A stretch of DNA of 22,265 bases from Acidobacteriota bacterium. Its GTDB lineage: Bacteria > Acidobacteriota > Terriglobia > Terriglobales > Acidobacteriaceae. A program made the translations under genes and the position numbers. Positions 1-7,451 of this stretch are shown here, one piece after another; the first letter of the stretch is position 1, and each line of letters opens with the position of its first letter. The stretch lies in the NCBI GenBank assembly GCA_021799405.1, contig JAJZAL010000053.1, positions 3,379-25,643 of the forward strand. Direction: 5' to 3'. The notes under the pieces were generated by a model, which was not told the origin of the DNA, made no database searches, and saw only the letters and a program-made list of their open reading frames with translations.

Positions 1-588
1 GCGGAGATGATGCGCGAAGCCAAGGCCGCGGGCGCCGTGACCTCGTTTGACCTGAACTTTCGCGAGAAGCTGTGGAAGATTCATGGCGGTGCGGAACACG
101 CTGTGGAGACCATCGGTAGGATCGTTGAGAACGTCGATGTGCTGGTCGGCAACGAAGAGGATCTGCAGAAGGGATTGGGCATTCCGGGCCCGGAAGTCGC
201 GGCGAAATCGAAGCTCGACCCCACCGTCTTTTTCGCGATGATCGAGAAGGTGGTGAAGAAGCTGCCACAGGCGAAGGTGGTGGCGACGACACTGCGCGAA
301 GTCCACACGACTAATCGGCATAGCTGGAGCGGGGTGGCATGGGTGAACGGCAAGACGTATAGCGCGCCAACGGCCGAACTGGATGTGCTGGATCGCGTCG
401 GCGGCGGCGACGGCTTTGCCGCGGGCTTCATCTATGGCCTGCTGACAGGTGCTGCACCGGAAGAAGCTCTCAAGCTCGGCTGGGCGCACGGCGCGCTGCT
501 GACGACCTTCCCCGGCGACACTACCATGGCGACGCTGGATCAGGTACGGGCCTTCGCCAAAGGCGGATCGGCGCGCATCCAGAGGTAG
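1..588 (+). CDS. PfkB-family sugar kinase, probable 2-keto-3-deoxygluconate kinase (5' end outside window)
   Basis: The reading frame is open from base 1, so the start lies upstream and only the C-terminal part (about 195 residues) is visible. The segment FDLNFREKLW matches the substrate/ATP-lobe region of KDG kinases, and DRVGGGDGFAAGF is the PfkB signature 2 with the anion hole and catalytic Asp. The tail HGALLTTFPGDTTMAT is typical of KdgK-like members rather than ribokinase or fructokinase. The family phosphorylates 2-keto-3-deoxygluconate to KDPG in the cytoplasm, which feeds pectin and uronate breakdown into the Entner-Doudoroff aldolase step. An IclR regulator lies about 2.6 kb downstream; IclR-family KdgR controls this pathway in enterobacteria, but no link is proven here. 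The family is secure; the exact substrate is inferred. Confidence 0.85.
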   Translation, partial: AEMMREAKAAGAVTSFDLNFREKLWKIHGGAEHAVETIGRIVENVDVLVGNEEDLQKGLGIPGPEVAAKSKLDPTVFFAMIEKVVKKLPQAKVVATTLREVHTTNRHSWSGVAWVNGKTYSAPTAELDVLDRVGGGDGFAAGFIYGLLTGAAPEEALKLGWAHGALLTTFPGDTTMATLDQVRAFAKGGSARIQR

Positions 589-611
589 TAAGGCGGGCTT
601 CCTGTTGACAG

Positions 612-706
612 AGGACAGCTAACAGTCTCCCGATACCGGAGCAGCTTCAGGACCATCATTTGGTCCTGAAGCTGAGAACTGTTAGCTGTACGCTGTAAGC
701 TGTCCT
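612..706. repeat. Nested inverted repeat / large imperfect hairpin
   Basis: The inner stem 642-655 / 661-674 is a perfect 14-bp inverted repeat around a 5-base loop. An outer 12-bp perfect arm, 615-626 (ACAGCTAACAGT), pairs with 678-689 (ACTGTTAGCTGT). A third word, 698-706 (AGCTGTCCT), is complementary to 612-620 and competes with that outer arm. No T-run follows, so this is not a standard intrinsic terminator. It fills most of the gap between the kinase and the next operon and ends just before the Shine-Dalgarno of the small membrane protein. It could be a REP/BIME-like intergenic element or an RNA processing site. Confidence 0.75.
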
Positions 707-719
707 TTGGAGGTCTTGC

Positions 720-1100
720 ATGGCAAAAGTGACACTTGTATTTGCTGCGCTTCTGATTGCGCTGGGATTAATTAGTTATCTGGGAACTGGAAGCGCGCAT
801 CCGACCGCGCTCATCCCCACATGGTGGGGCCTGGCGCTGGGCGTCTTTGGTCTGTTGGCCATCAGCCCCAGCGAAGGCCGGCGCAAGCTGTTCATGCACA
901 TCAATGTAACGATCGGGCTGCTGGGCTTTCTGGGAGCGGCGGAAGAAGCTGTGCGCGGCTATCTGCATGCGACGAATGCAGGCAAGGCGCCGGACATGAT
1001 CGCATTCGCGGCCAAGCTCACGATGGCCGGGCTGCTGCTGATTTATGTCATTCTGTGTGTGCGGTCTTTTATTGCGGCAAGGCGCGAAAGGAAGATCTAG
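720..1100 (+). CDS. Small hypothetical integral membrane protein
   Basis: 126 residues, not recognised as a named family. It reads as four hydrophobic segments: about residues 5-22, 34-48, 61-76 and 98-118. The last is followed by a basic tail (RSFIAARRERKI), which suggests an inner-membrane protein with a cytoplasmic C-terminus. The start is supported by GGAGG at 709-713, six bases upstream. The stop is only 3 bases before the start of the ABC exporter, so the two are almost certainly co-transcribed and this protein may assist or accompany the exporter. The function is unknown. Confidence 0.8.
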   Translation: MAKVTLVFAALLIALGLISYLGTGSAHPTALIPTWWGLALGVFGLLAISPSEGRRKLFMHINVTIGLLGFLGAAEEAVRGYLHATNAGKAPDMIAFAAKLTMAGLLLIYVILCVRSFIAARRERKI

Positions 1101-1103
1101 CGC

Positions 1104-2993
1104 ATGGGCGGTTTCCGAAATGGCGGAATGGGTTTGGGTATGCGCGCGGAGCATTCGGCGCATGGGCGCAGTGTGCGCGCCGGCCTGGGCGACCTGCCCA
1201 AGCGCAAGCCCGAGCTGAAAAAGATTGGTCCGCAGGTGTGGGCGTTGATGGCGCCGCGCAAGGGGCTGATCATCGGTGGCCTGCTGCTGATGGCTGTCAA
1301 CCGCCTGGCTGGCCTGGTTCTGCCGTTTGTGTCCAAGCCGCTGCTGGACACGGTGCTCGCGCCCGCGCATCCTCATCCCGAACTGCTGCCTCGCGTCATC
1401 GCTGTTGTGCTGTTCGCCACGATCGTGCAGGCTGTCACATCGTACTCGCTTACGCAACTGCTCTCAATTGCAGGCCAGAGACTGATCGCGGAGATGCGGC
1501 GCGTGGTGCAGCGCCATGTGGGACTGCTCTCGGTGGCGTACTACGATGAGAACCGCACAGGAACTCTGGTTGCGCGCATTATGACCGACGTGGAAGGCGT
1601 CCGCAATCTGATCGGCACCGGCCTGGTACAGTTTCTGGGCGGATTGTTGACCGCCGTGCTGGTCTTCTTCTTTCTGCTGTATCGGAGCGCTACGGTTACC
1701 CTCACGGTATTCGCGGTTATGGGGGTGTTTGTCGTCTTCCTGCAGTACGGCTTCAGGGTGATTCGCCCCATCTTTCGCGAGCGGGGAAAAATCAACGCTG
1801 AGGTCACGGGCCGGCTGACAGAGTCGCTGGGCGGCGTGCGCGTCGTCAAAGGCTATCACGCCGAGGAGCGCGAGCATAAGGTCTTTTCCGCGGGCGTGGA
1901 TCGGCTCCTGGCAAATGTCATGCGGTCGCTGACGATGACCAGCGTGCTCAGTTCGGCTTCGACCACCGTGCTCGGCGTCGTTTCCGCACTGGTGATGTGG
2001 CTGGGCGGCCACCTGGTGCTTAAGAGCGGCTGGACGGTCGGCGACTACTTTCAATACAACATGTTTCTCGCCTTCATGATTGCGCCGGTCTTCCAGATGG
2101 TGAATGTGGGCACGCAGTTGACTGAAGCCTTTGCCGGACTGGATCGCACCAATGAGATTCTGTCGGAGATCGAAGAGAACAAAGTTCCCGGCCGCACCGT
2201 GCAGATGCCCCCGATCCATGGCGAAGTGCGGTTTGAAGATGTGGAGTTTGCCTACACGCCAGACAAACCGGTGCTGCACGGCGTCAGCTTTGAGGCCACG
2301 CCGGGCACGGTGACAGCTTTGGTGGGATCCTCGGGATCAGGCAAGTCGACCATCATCAGTCTTGTCTGCGCATTTCATACGCCCGCCAGGGGGCGCGTGT
2401 CGGCGGACGGAGTGGATCTTGCACACGTGGATCTGAATACCTATCGTTCACAGTTGGGCGTAGTCTTGCAGGATTCGTTCCTATTCGACGGATCGATTCG
2501 CGAGAACATCCTGTTTTCGCGGCCGGATGCGAGCGAGGAGCAATTCCTCTTTGCCTGCCGTACGGCTTGCGTGTCCGAGTTCGCGGAGCGCTTCCCGGAA
2601 GGCTACGACACGCTTGTGGGCGAGCGCGGTGTGAAGCTTTCGGGCGGGCAGCGGCAGCGGCTCTCGATAGCTCGCGCCCTGCTGGCCGACCCGCGCATCC
2701 TCATTCTGGACGAGGCTACCAGTTCGCTCGATTCGGAATCCGAAGCCATGATCCAGGCAGGCTTGAGCCAGTTGATGCAGGGGCGCACCACCTTCGTGAT
2801 CGCGCACCGGCTTTCGACGATTCGCAGAGCAGACCAGATTCTGGTTGTGGAGCAGGGAAGAATCGTGGAGCGCGGCAACCATGCCGCGCTGTTTGCCCAG
2901 GGCGGGCGCTACTACGACCTCTACACGCGCCAGCACGGGTTGGAAGCGAATCTGTTTCTCGCACCCGGCGAAGGCGATGAAGTGCCCGCCTAG
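1104..2993 (+). CDS. ABC exporter, MsbA-like lipid/multidrug half-transporter with fused permease and ATPase
   Basis: A 629-residue type IV ABC half-transporter that acts as a homodimer in the inner membrane. The N-terminal ~45 residues are basic and soluble. Membrane segments follow at about 55-75, 95-115, 170-210 and 280-340. The nucleotide-binding domain has Walker A GSSGSGKST (408-416), signature LSGGQ (512-516), Walker B ILILDE with D536 and catalytic E537, and H-loop His568, so it should be ATPase-active. Length and domain order match MsbA/LmrA. Flipping lipid A or another lipid fits a cell that also carries kdsB, but family members also export drugs or peptides. AAGGAAG at 1088-1094 supports the start. 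It lies 3 bases after the small membrane protein gene, forming a two-gene operon. Confidence 0.9.
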   Translation: MGGFRNGGMGLGMRAEHSAHGRSVRAGLGDLPKRKPELKKIGPQVWALMAPRKGLIIGGLLLMAVNRLAGLVLPFVSKPLLDTVLAPAHPHPELLPRVIAVVLFATIVQAVTSYSLTQLLSIAGQRLIAEMRRVVQRHVGLLSVAYYDENRTGTLVARIMTDVEGVRNLIGTGLVQFLGGLLTAVLVFFFLLYRSATVTLTVFAVMGVFVVFLQYGFRVIRPIFRERGKINAEVTGRLTESLGGVRVVKGYHAEEREHKVFSAGVDRLLANVMRSLTMTSVLSSASTTVLGVVSALVMWLGGHLVLKSGWTVGDYFQYNMFLAFMIAPVFQMVNVGTQLTEAFAGLDRTNEILSEIEENKVPGRTVQMPPIHGEVRFEDVEFAYTPDKPVLHGVSFEATPGTVTALVGSSGSGKSTIISLVCAFHTPARGRVSADGVDLAHVDLNTYRSQLGVVLQDSFLFDGSIRENILFSRPDASEEQFLFACRTACVSEFAERFPEGYDTLVGERGVKLSGGQRQRLSIARALLADPRILILDEATSSLDSESEAMIQAGLSQLMQGRTTFVIAHRLSTIRRADQILVVEQGRIVERGNHAALFAQGGRYYDLYTRQHGLEANLFLAPGEGDEVPA

Positions 2994-3097
2994 CCCCCGT
3001 CCGTATTCCGCTGCTCGCCGCCGGAACCTTGCGAAGATCCCCCAGTCAAAAGAATCAACGGGATTTCTACGCGCATTTCCCAGGTCTGCCTTGACGC

Positions 3098-3132
3098 TGG
3101 TTTCATATTTTGAGAAGCTGGATATGAAACCA
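3098..3132. promoter_or_regulatory. 11-bp perfect inverted repeat upstream of iclR-type gene, candidate operator or leader hairpin
   Basis: TGGTTTCATAT (3098-3108) and ATATGAAACCA (3122-3132) are perfect reverse complements separated by 13 bases, so the arms start 24 bp apart. The element lies 22 bases before the IclR-family start codon in an AT-richer gap. IclR-family proteins commonly autoregulate through palindromes just upstream of their own gene. A TTGACG hexamer at 3091-3096 abuts the left arm and could be a -35 element, but I see no convincing -10 at the right distance. Confidence 0.6.
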
Positions 3133-3154
3133 TTTGGCGAAATAAGGGACCAAT

Positions 3155-3967
3155 ATGCGAGACTCATCCCCGCAAGGCACTTACAAAGTTCAGGCGTTGG
3201 ACCGCGCGTTTGCGGTACTTGATTTACTTGGCGAAAGCGATACGCCGCTGGGATTGGCGCAGGTGGCTTCTTCTTTGCAGTTGCACAAGAGCACCGCGCA
3301 TCGCTTTCTGATGGTTCTTGAGCGGCATCGCATGGTGGAGCGCACCAGCAACGGCAAGTTCCGCCTGGGGCTTAGGCTGTTTGATTACGGCAATCGCGCC
3401 ATTGAGCAGTACGACCTGCGCGACCGTGCCCAGCCGCATCTGCGGCGCCTGGTAGCTGAGACGGAGGAAACCGCGCACCTGGCGTTGCTGGAGGCGGCGC
3501 GGGTCATTTATATCGACAAGATTGAACCTGCGCGCTCGGTGCGCATGATTACGCGCATCGGCGCCAGCAATCCCGTGCATTGCACGTCGGTGGGCAAGGC
3601 GATCCTGGCCTTTCTACCCGAGGATCGGGCCACGGATGTGGTGCGCCGTCTCCGCTTCGAGCGCTTTACGCACCGCACCATTTCGACGCCCGAGGCTCTG
3701 CGCGCGGAGATGGAGAAGACGCGCCGCCGCGGGTACGCCGTAGACGACGAGGAGTTTGAAGAGGGATTGCGTTGCATTGCCGTGCCGCTGCTCGACGCGC
3801 AGCGCCAGCCGGTAGCGGCGGTCAGCATCTCCGGGCCGTCGTTCCGCGTGACCGCGCAAAAGCTGCCGTCGATCGCAAATCATCTGCTGCAATGCGTGCG
3901 CGGCATCTCAATGGATATGGGGTACATCTCCGCAGGACGCGGCAATCGCGCCTCCTGGTCCGCCTAA
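3155..3967 (+). CDS. IclR-family transcriptional regulator
   Basis: 270 residues, the normal size for the family. An N-terminal winged helix-turn-helix spans about residues 8-70 (LAQVASSLQLHKSTAHRFL is the recognition region). The C-terminal IclR effector domain spans about 85-255 and includes the conserved stretch HCTSVGKAILAF and, later, GLRCIAVPLLD. IclR proteins bind small carbon-source metabolites and repress or activate catabolic genes. The start is supported by AAGGGA at 3144-3149, five bases upstream. The gene stands alone, and an 11-bp inverted repeat precedes it. The effector is unknown. The KDG-kinase-like gene at the left edge makes a sugar-acid regulator (KdgR-like) plausible but unproven. 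Confidence 0.92.
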   Translation: MRDSSPQGTYKVQALDRAFAVLDLLGESDTPLGLAQVASSLQLHKSTAHRFLMVLERHRMVERTSNGKFRLGLRLFDYGNRAIEQYDLRDRAQPHLRRLVAETEETAHLALLEAARVIYIDKIEPARSVRMITRIGASNPVHCTSVGKAILAFLPEDRATDVVRRLRFERFTHRTISTPEALRAEMEKTRRRGYAVDDEEFEEGLRCIAVPLLDAQRQPVAAVSISGPSFRVTAQKLPSIANHLLQCVRGISMDMGYISAGRGNRASWSA

Positions 3968-4224
3968 AGCGGCCGCGGCGAAACGCGCAAATCAGGCCTG
4001 TTTGCAGCAAGGCGCATCGCGCAGAATTCCGCCGGGATTTGTAACACGCGGACAGGTTGCGCAGCGTGGCTTTCTGATACACTGAATCAGGTTGAGCGGA
4101 ACAATCGCTTCTGCGCCGGCGGTCTTCAGCCGCGGCTTCGGGCGCTGTTGCAAAGCATAGCGGAAACTGCTGGATGGATGCTTTTCAGGGCAGGACGTTG
4201 TGCAGGCTCAAGGAAGTTTTATCG

Positions 4225-4302
4225 GGGGACGTAGCTCAGTTTGGTTAGAGCGCTGCCCTGTCACGGCAGAGGTCGCGGGTTCGAGCCCCGTCGTCCCCGC
4301 CA
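4225..4302 (+). tRNA. tRNA-Asp (anticodon GTC)
   Basis: A complete cloverleaf can be drawn. The acceptor stem GGGGACG (4225-4231) pairs with CGTCCCC (4292-4298). The D-arm contains TAGCTCAGTTTGGTTAGAGC. The anticodon stem CTGCC/GGCAG flanks a loop with GTC. The T-arm contains GGTTCGAGCC. The discriminator is G4299 and CCA is encoded at 4300-4302. A short inverted repeat (ATTGATTC 4302-4309 / GAATCAAT 4321-4328) follows without a T-run. Confidence 0.97.
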
Positions 4303-4604
4303 TTGATTCTAAATAAGTTCGAATCAATCGGCATTCCTGGTGACACCCCTCCAAATCGCAACTTCTCAAAATTTTCTCAAAGTCACGCTTCCAAACCGGA
4401 GCAGCGTTCGATCCGTTCACAGGGCAATCAAACTGAGCGGAGAGCCTGCCGTCAACCCCCGCCACCCCGGAAGCCATCCGGCGCGGGGCGGGGATGCCGC
4501 TCTGACAATCCTGGGGCCACAATAGGGAATTCGGTCAGGACCGGATGTAATCATCGTGCTCGGCTCCTTCTCCCGAGCTACACGGTCGTCTAGCAGCAAC
4601 CAGT
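4303..4604. other. Gene-free stretch between tRNA-Asp and integrase remnant
   Basis: About 300 bases with no credible gene on either strand. Apart from an 8-bp inverted repeat directly after the tRNA, I see no promoter, terminator or repeat. It lies where the missing catalytic part of the adjacent integrase would be expected. No frame here resembles a tyrosine recombinase, so that part was deleted rather than frameshifted. Confidence 0.5.
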
Positions 4605-4943
4605 CTACTCAGCCGAAGGAGCCGGCCCGGTCATGCACGGGACGCACAGCGTATCATCCTCGCCGATCAGAGCCACCTTTTGCTTTTTGCGCTCAGCACT
4701 AGGATCGAGACCTTGAGCAATGAGCTTGCAGGCGACGTCAGCCTCCGCATTCGCCTCCTCGATTCCGACCTCGGGGTATACCCCAAGCGACAATCGTTTG
4801 TCCTTGCCGGTGCACTTGTACTTCAGGCGCCACCAATTGCCGCCAGAGGGGGCAATCGCGATGTACAGTCCATGGCTATCGAAAAGTTCGTATTCCTTAT
4901 ATCGCGGCTGGGCATTCTTGATCTGGTCGTCGGTCAGAAGCAT
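4605..4943 (-). pseudogene. Truncated P4-type phage/island integrase (N-terminal arm-binding domain only)
   Basis: 112 residues starting MLLTDDQIKNAQPRYKEYELFD. The segments DSHGLYIAIAPSGGNWWRLKY, KRLSLGVYPEVGIEEANAEAD and IAQGLDPSAERKKQK are the hallmark of the N-terminal arm-DNA-binding (DUF4102) domain of P4-like tyrosine integrases. Full-length members are about 400 residues with a core-binding and a catalytic R-H-R-Y domain. Here homology stops after about residue 92 and the frame ends 20 residues later, so the protein cannot recombine DNA. It is read away from the 3' end of tRNA-Met, 218 bp away, the usual place for such integrases. I infer the relic of a decayed island or prophage. Confidence 0.85.
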
Positions 4944-5081
4944 TGGTGGGCCAACTCCGTAGGGCAGCTGGCTTTCGGTCCTGAGAGTTGCCCCTGCTGT
5001 TGCCTCTTCCGGGGTTTGTCGTCAAGATTGCTTAATAGACTTCGCTGGGCTCTCATTCCTGGTACAAATGCAAGACAATAT

Positions 5082-5141
5082 ACTTTGATTGGACAATGTG
5101 GCCTTTCCGAACGAAGAACGGACTTCGATTGGACGACTTGG
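5082..5141. repeat. Imperfect 20-bp direct repeat, 40-bp period
   Basis: ACTTTGATTGGACAATGTGG at 5082-5101 and ACTTCGATTGGACGACTTGG at 5122-5141 match at 16 of 20 positions, with start points exactly 40 bp apart. The pair lies between the integrase relic and the 3' end of tRNA-Met. Integrases of this class bind short direct arm-type repeats in the attachment region, so a remnant of those sites is possible. Two copies are too few to be sure. Confidence 0.45.
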
Positions 5142-5161
5142 ATCGGCCTTGGAATGGGTTT

Positions 5162-5238
5162 TGGTGGCGGAGGACGGGATCGAACCGTCGACCTTGGGGT
5201 TATGAATCCCACGCTCTAACCATCTGAGCTACTCCGCC
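5162..5238 (-). tRNA. tRNA with CAT anticodon, probably elongator tRNA-Met
   Basis: Read on the minus strand, the acceptor stem GGCGGAG (5238-5232) pairs with CTCCGCC (5172-5166). The discriminator is A (5165) and CCA is encoded at 5164-5162. The D-arm contains TAGCTCAGATGGTTAGAGC, the anticodon loop is TTCATAA, and the T-arm contains GGTTCGATCC. It is not an initiator: pair 1-72 is G-C, and the three G-C pairs expected next to the anticodon loop are interrupted by an A31-C39 mismatch. A CAT anticodon can also mark tRNA-Ile2, whose C34 is modified to lysidine. Sequence alone does not exclude that. Confidence 0.92.
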
Positions 5239-5432
5239 GCAGTCAAGCCGGGAGCGCGAGCCGAAAGGCCCGCCGGGGCTGCGCGGAGTCGAATCCGCAC
5301 ACACATCCCTCTTTCGATGATACGGGGGGCATCGAGGCGAGGTCAAACGTGTTTGCGCATGAGCAAGTTGTCGCCGCGCTGAAGCGCGAGCGAAGATGAA
5401 TTCCATCGCGCCGGTCCTGTAAACTCGGCTGC

Positions 5433-6176
5433 ATGAGTACATTGCGAATTGCCGGCGTGATTCCGGCGCGGCTCAGCTCAACGCGGCTCAGCCGCAAGGT
5501 GCTGCGCCCACTCGCGGGCCGGCCGATGGTGGAGTGGGTATGGCGCGCGGCCGCTGCCAGCGGGCTGATGAACCCGGTGGTGGTGGCTACCGATTCCGGC
5601 GAAGTGGCCGAGGCCTGCCGGCAGCGCGCGATTCCCGTGGCAATGACCTCGCCTGCGTGCCCCAGCGGGTCGGACCGGGTGAGGGAAGTGGCGCGGCAGA
5701 TCGATGCCGACATCTACGTCAACATTCAGGGCGACGAGCCCACACTGACGCCGGAGTTCTTCCGGCCGCTGCTTGCGTTTTTTGAGCGTCCCGAGGTGGA
5801 GGTTTCCACGCTGGCCGTGCGCTGCGCGCCGGAGGAGTTCACCAATCCCAATGCGGTGAAGGTGGTCACGGCGCTCGATGGCCGCGCGCTCTATTTTTCG
5901 CGGTCGACCATCCCCTTCGACCGCGACGCCACGGGCTTTACCGGCTACCGCAAGCACCTGGGCATCTATGCCTACCGCAAGGCCGCGCTGGAGCGGTTTG
6001 CCGCGCTCCCGCCCTCGCCGCTGGAAAAGCTGGAACGGCTGGAGCAGTTGCGGCTGCTCGAAAACGGCATCGCAATCTATGTGGCTGAAGCGCCGTGCGA
6101 TACCATCGGCGTGGATACGGAGGAGGATCTGGCAAGGGCGGAGGCGATGCTGAAAGAGCAAGCTTCTAGCATCTAG
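5433..6176 (+). CDS. kdsB: 3-deoxy-manno-octulosonate cytidylyltransferase (CMP-Kdo synthetase)
   Basis: 247 residues, normal for KdsB. It activates Kdo with CTP to give CMP-Kdo, the donor for the inner core of lipopolysaccharide, in the cytoplasm. The nucleotide-binding N-terminus IPARLSSTRLSRKVLRPLAGRPM starts at about residue 10; the family usually has LPGK where this has LSRK. Further family segments are YVNIQGDEPTL (about 94-104), YFSRSTIPFDRD, KHLGIYAYRKAAL (about 171-183), KLERLEQLRLLENG and GVDTEEDL near the C-terminus. It appears monocistronic. No strong Shine-Dalgarno precedes the ATG, so the start rests on alignment to the family. Its presence indicates an LPS-bearing outer membrane. 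Confidence 0.95.
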   Translation: MSTLRIAGVIPARLSSTRLSRKVLRPLAGRPMVEWVWRAAAASGLMNPVVVATDSGEVAEACRQRAIPVAMTSPACPSGSDRVREVARQIDADIYVNIQGDEPTLTPEFFRPLLAFFERPEVEVSTLAVRCAPEEFTNPNAVKVVTALDGRALYFSRSTIPFDRDATGFTGYRKHLGIYAYRKAALERFAALPPSPLEKLERLEQLRLLENGIAIYVAEAPCDTIGVDTEEDLARAEAMLKEQASSI

Positions 6177-6320
6177 CTCCCGAGTCGTGAATGTAGGAAT
6201 GAAACCTCTGGTTGCGCATTGCGAGGCCGAGTTCTCCGGCAATTCCGTGATCGACTCACTCCGCATCATTCCGAATTGCGCGCAAGAATCGGATAGCCTC
6301 CACGCCGAAGATCGGCGACG

Positions 6321-7442
6321 ATGGAATCCATGAGCAGCAGCCCACATATCGCAACTGTCGATGTAAGGAACAGAGCAGCCGGTCCATGCGCGGCGCCGCC
6401 TTCAGCATTTGATGCCGAAGCCGCCTGGAGGCAGGTGCTTACTCGCGACGTGAAAGCCGCATTTTTCTATGGAGTCACGACAACCGGCGTCTTCTGCCGG
6501 CCAGGCTGCGCCAGCCGCAGACCATTGCGAGCCAATGTGCGCTTCTTCCGCTCGGCGAGCGAGGCGATCGCCGCCGGATTCCGCCCCTGCGAGCGCTGCC
6601 ACCCTACGATTGCCGCTGCGTGGGGTGGCCCTTTGGACAAAATTCGGGCGCATCTTGAAGATCACCTTGACCGGATGGTGAGCCTCAAGGAGCTTGGTCG
6701 CATCACCGACCTTAGTCCTTTTACCGTGCAGCGAATCTTCAAGCGGGCAATGGGTGTGAGTCCGCTGCAATACCAGCGCGTGCTGCGGGCGGGCCGGCTG
6801 CGCGGAGCGCTCAAGCGTGGGGGCGCCGTGACGGACGCGATTTATGAGGCTGGGTTTGGCTCGTCGAGCCGGGCCTATGAAGGAGCGGCGCTAGGCATGA
6901 CGCCCGCCCGTTTTGCCCAAGGCGGCCGAGGCGAGCGCATTGGATGGTGCATCGCGCGCTCGCCGTTTGGCTGGATGATTGCGGGCGCGACCGGGCGTGG
7001 CCTGTGCTGGCTGGCACTGGCGGGCACGGCCGCCGAGGCCCAAGCCAGCCTGCGCACCGAGTTCCCGCTGGCGACGCTGCACCGCGATTCGGCGCTTTCA
7101 AAGTGGGTCGAGAAGGCGGTTGCGAGCGTCCGCAGCAGCGCTGCTGGCGTCCAGGACCAGGCCGCGCCGGAGGCGCTGGATCTGCGCGGAACGGCCTTCC
7201 AACTGCGCGTATGGCAGGCGCTCCGGCAGATTCCGCGCGGCCAAACGCGCAGCTACAGCGAGTTGGCGCGCCAGTTGGGCGACACGAAAGCCACACGTGC
7301 CGTGGCCCGCGCCTGCGCTACCAACCGGGTTGCTCTGCTGGTGCCGTGCCACCGCGTGGTGGGCGCCAGCGGCTCGCTCACCGGCTACCGCTGGGGCGTG
7401 GACCGCAAGCGCAAGCTGCTCGATGCGGAGAAGGCTTTATAG
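6321..7442 (+). CDS. ada: Ada: bifunctional methyl-DNA repair protein and transcriptional activator
   Basis: 373 residues with the full Ada architecture. The N-terminal zinc domain has cysteines C59, C63, C90 and C93 in GVFCRPGC and RPCERC; C59 matches the methylphosphotriester acceptor. An AraC-type helix-turn-helix follows at about residues 108-195. The methylguanine methyltransferase domain (about 205-373) has the active-site motif PCHRV with acceptor C343. The protein removes methyl groups from O6-methylguanine and phosphotriesters by suicidal transfer, and once methylated it activates adaptive-response genes. No alkB or alkA is adjacent. An alternative ATG at 6330 would shorten it by three residues. 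Its stop lies 9 bases from the convergent stop of the ArsR-methyltransferase gene, with no obvious terminator between. Confidence 0.95.
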   Translation: MESMSSSPHIATVDVRNRAAGPCAAPPSAFDAEAAWRQVLTRDVKAAFFYGVTTTGVFCRPGCASRRPLRANVRFFRSASEAIAAGFRPCERCHPTIAAAWGGPLDKIRAHLEDHLDRMVSLKELGRITDLSPFTVQRIFKRAMGVSPLQYQRVLRAGRLRGALKRGGAVTDAIYEAGFGSSSRAYEGAALGMTPARFAQGGRGERIGWCIARSPFGWMIAGATGRGLCWLALAGTAAEAQASLRTEFPLATLHRDSALSKWVEKAVASVRSSAAGVQDQAAPEALDLRGTAFQLRVWQALRQIPRGQTRSYSELARQLGDTKATRAVARACATNRVALLVPCHRVVGASGSLTGYRWGVDRKRKLLDAEKAL

Positions 7443-7451
7443 CGCACGGTT

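Noticed and set aside
4314..4328. GTTCGAATC after tRNA-Asp as a duplicated tRNA T-arm (attachment scar)
   Set aside because: Only about six bases match the tRNA-Asp T-arm, which is too short. The stretch is better seen as one arm of the local inverted repeat.
4208..4522. Minus-strand ORF whose product contains GTTGLEPATSAVTGQRS
   Set aside because: This peptide is the well-known false translation of a tRNA gene read antisense. It overlaps tRNA-Asp and has no other support.
5200..5442. Minus-strand ORF ending in GGVAQMVRAWDS, and the + frame ending GGGGRDRTVDLGVMNPTL
   Set aside because: Both are translations through the tRNA-Met gene and its flank, a recurring artefact.
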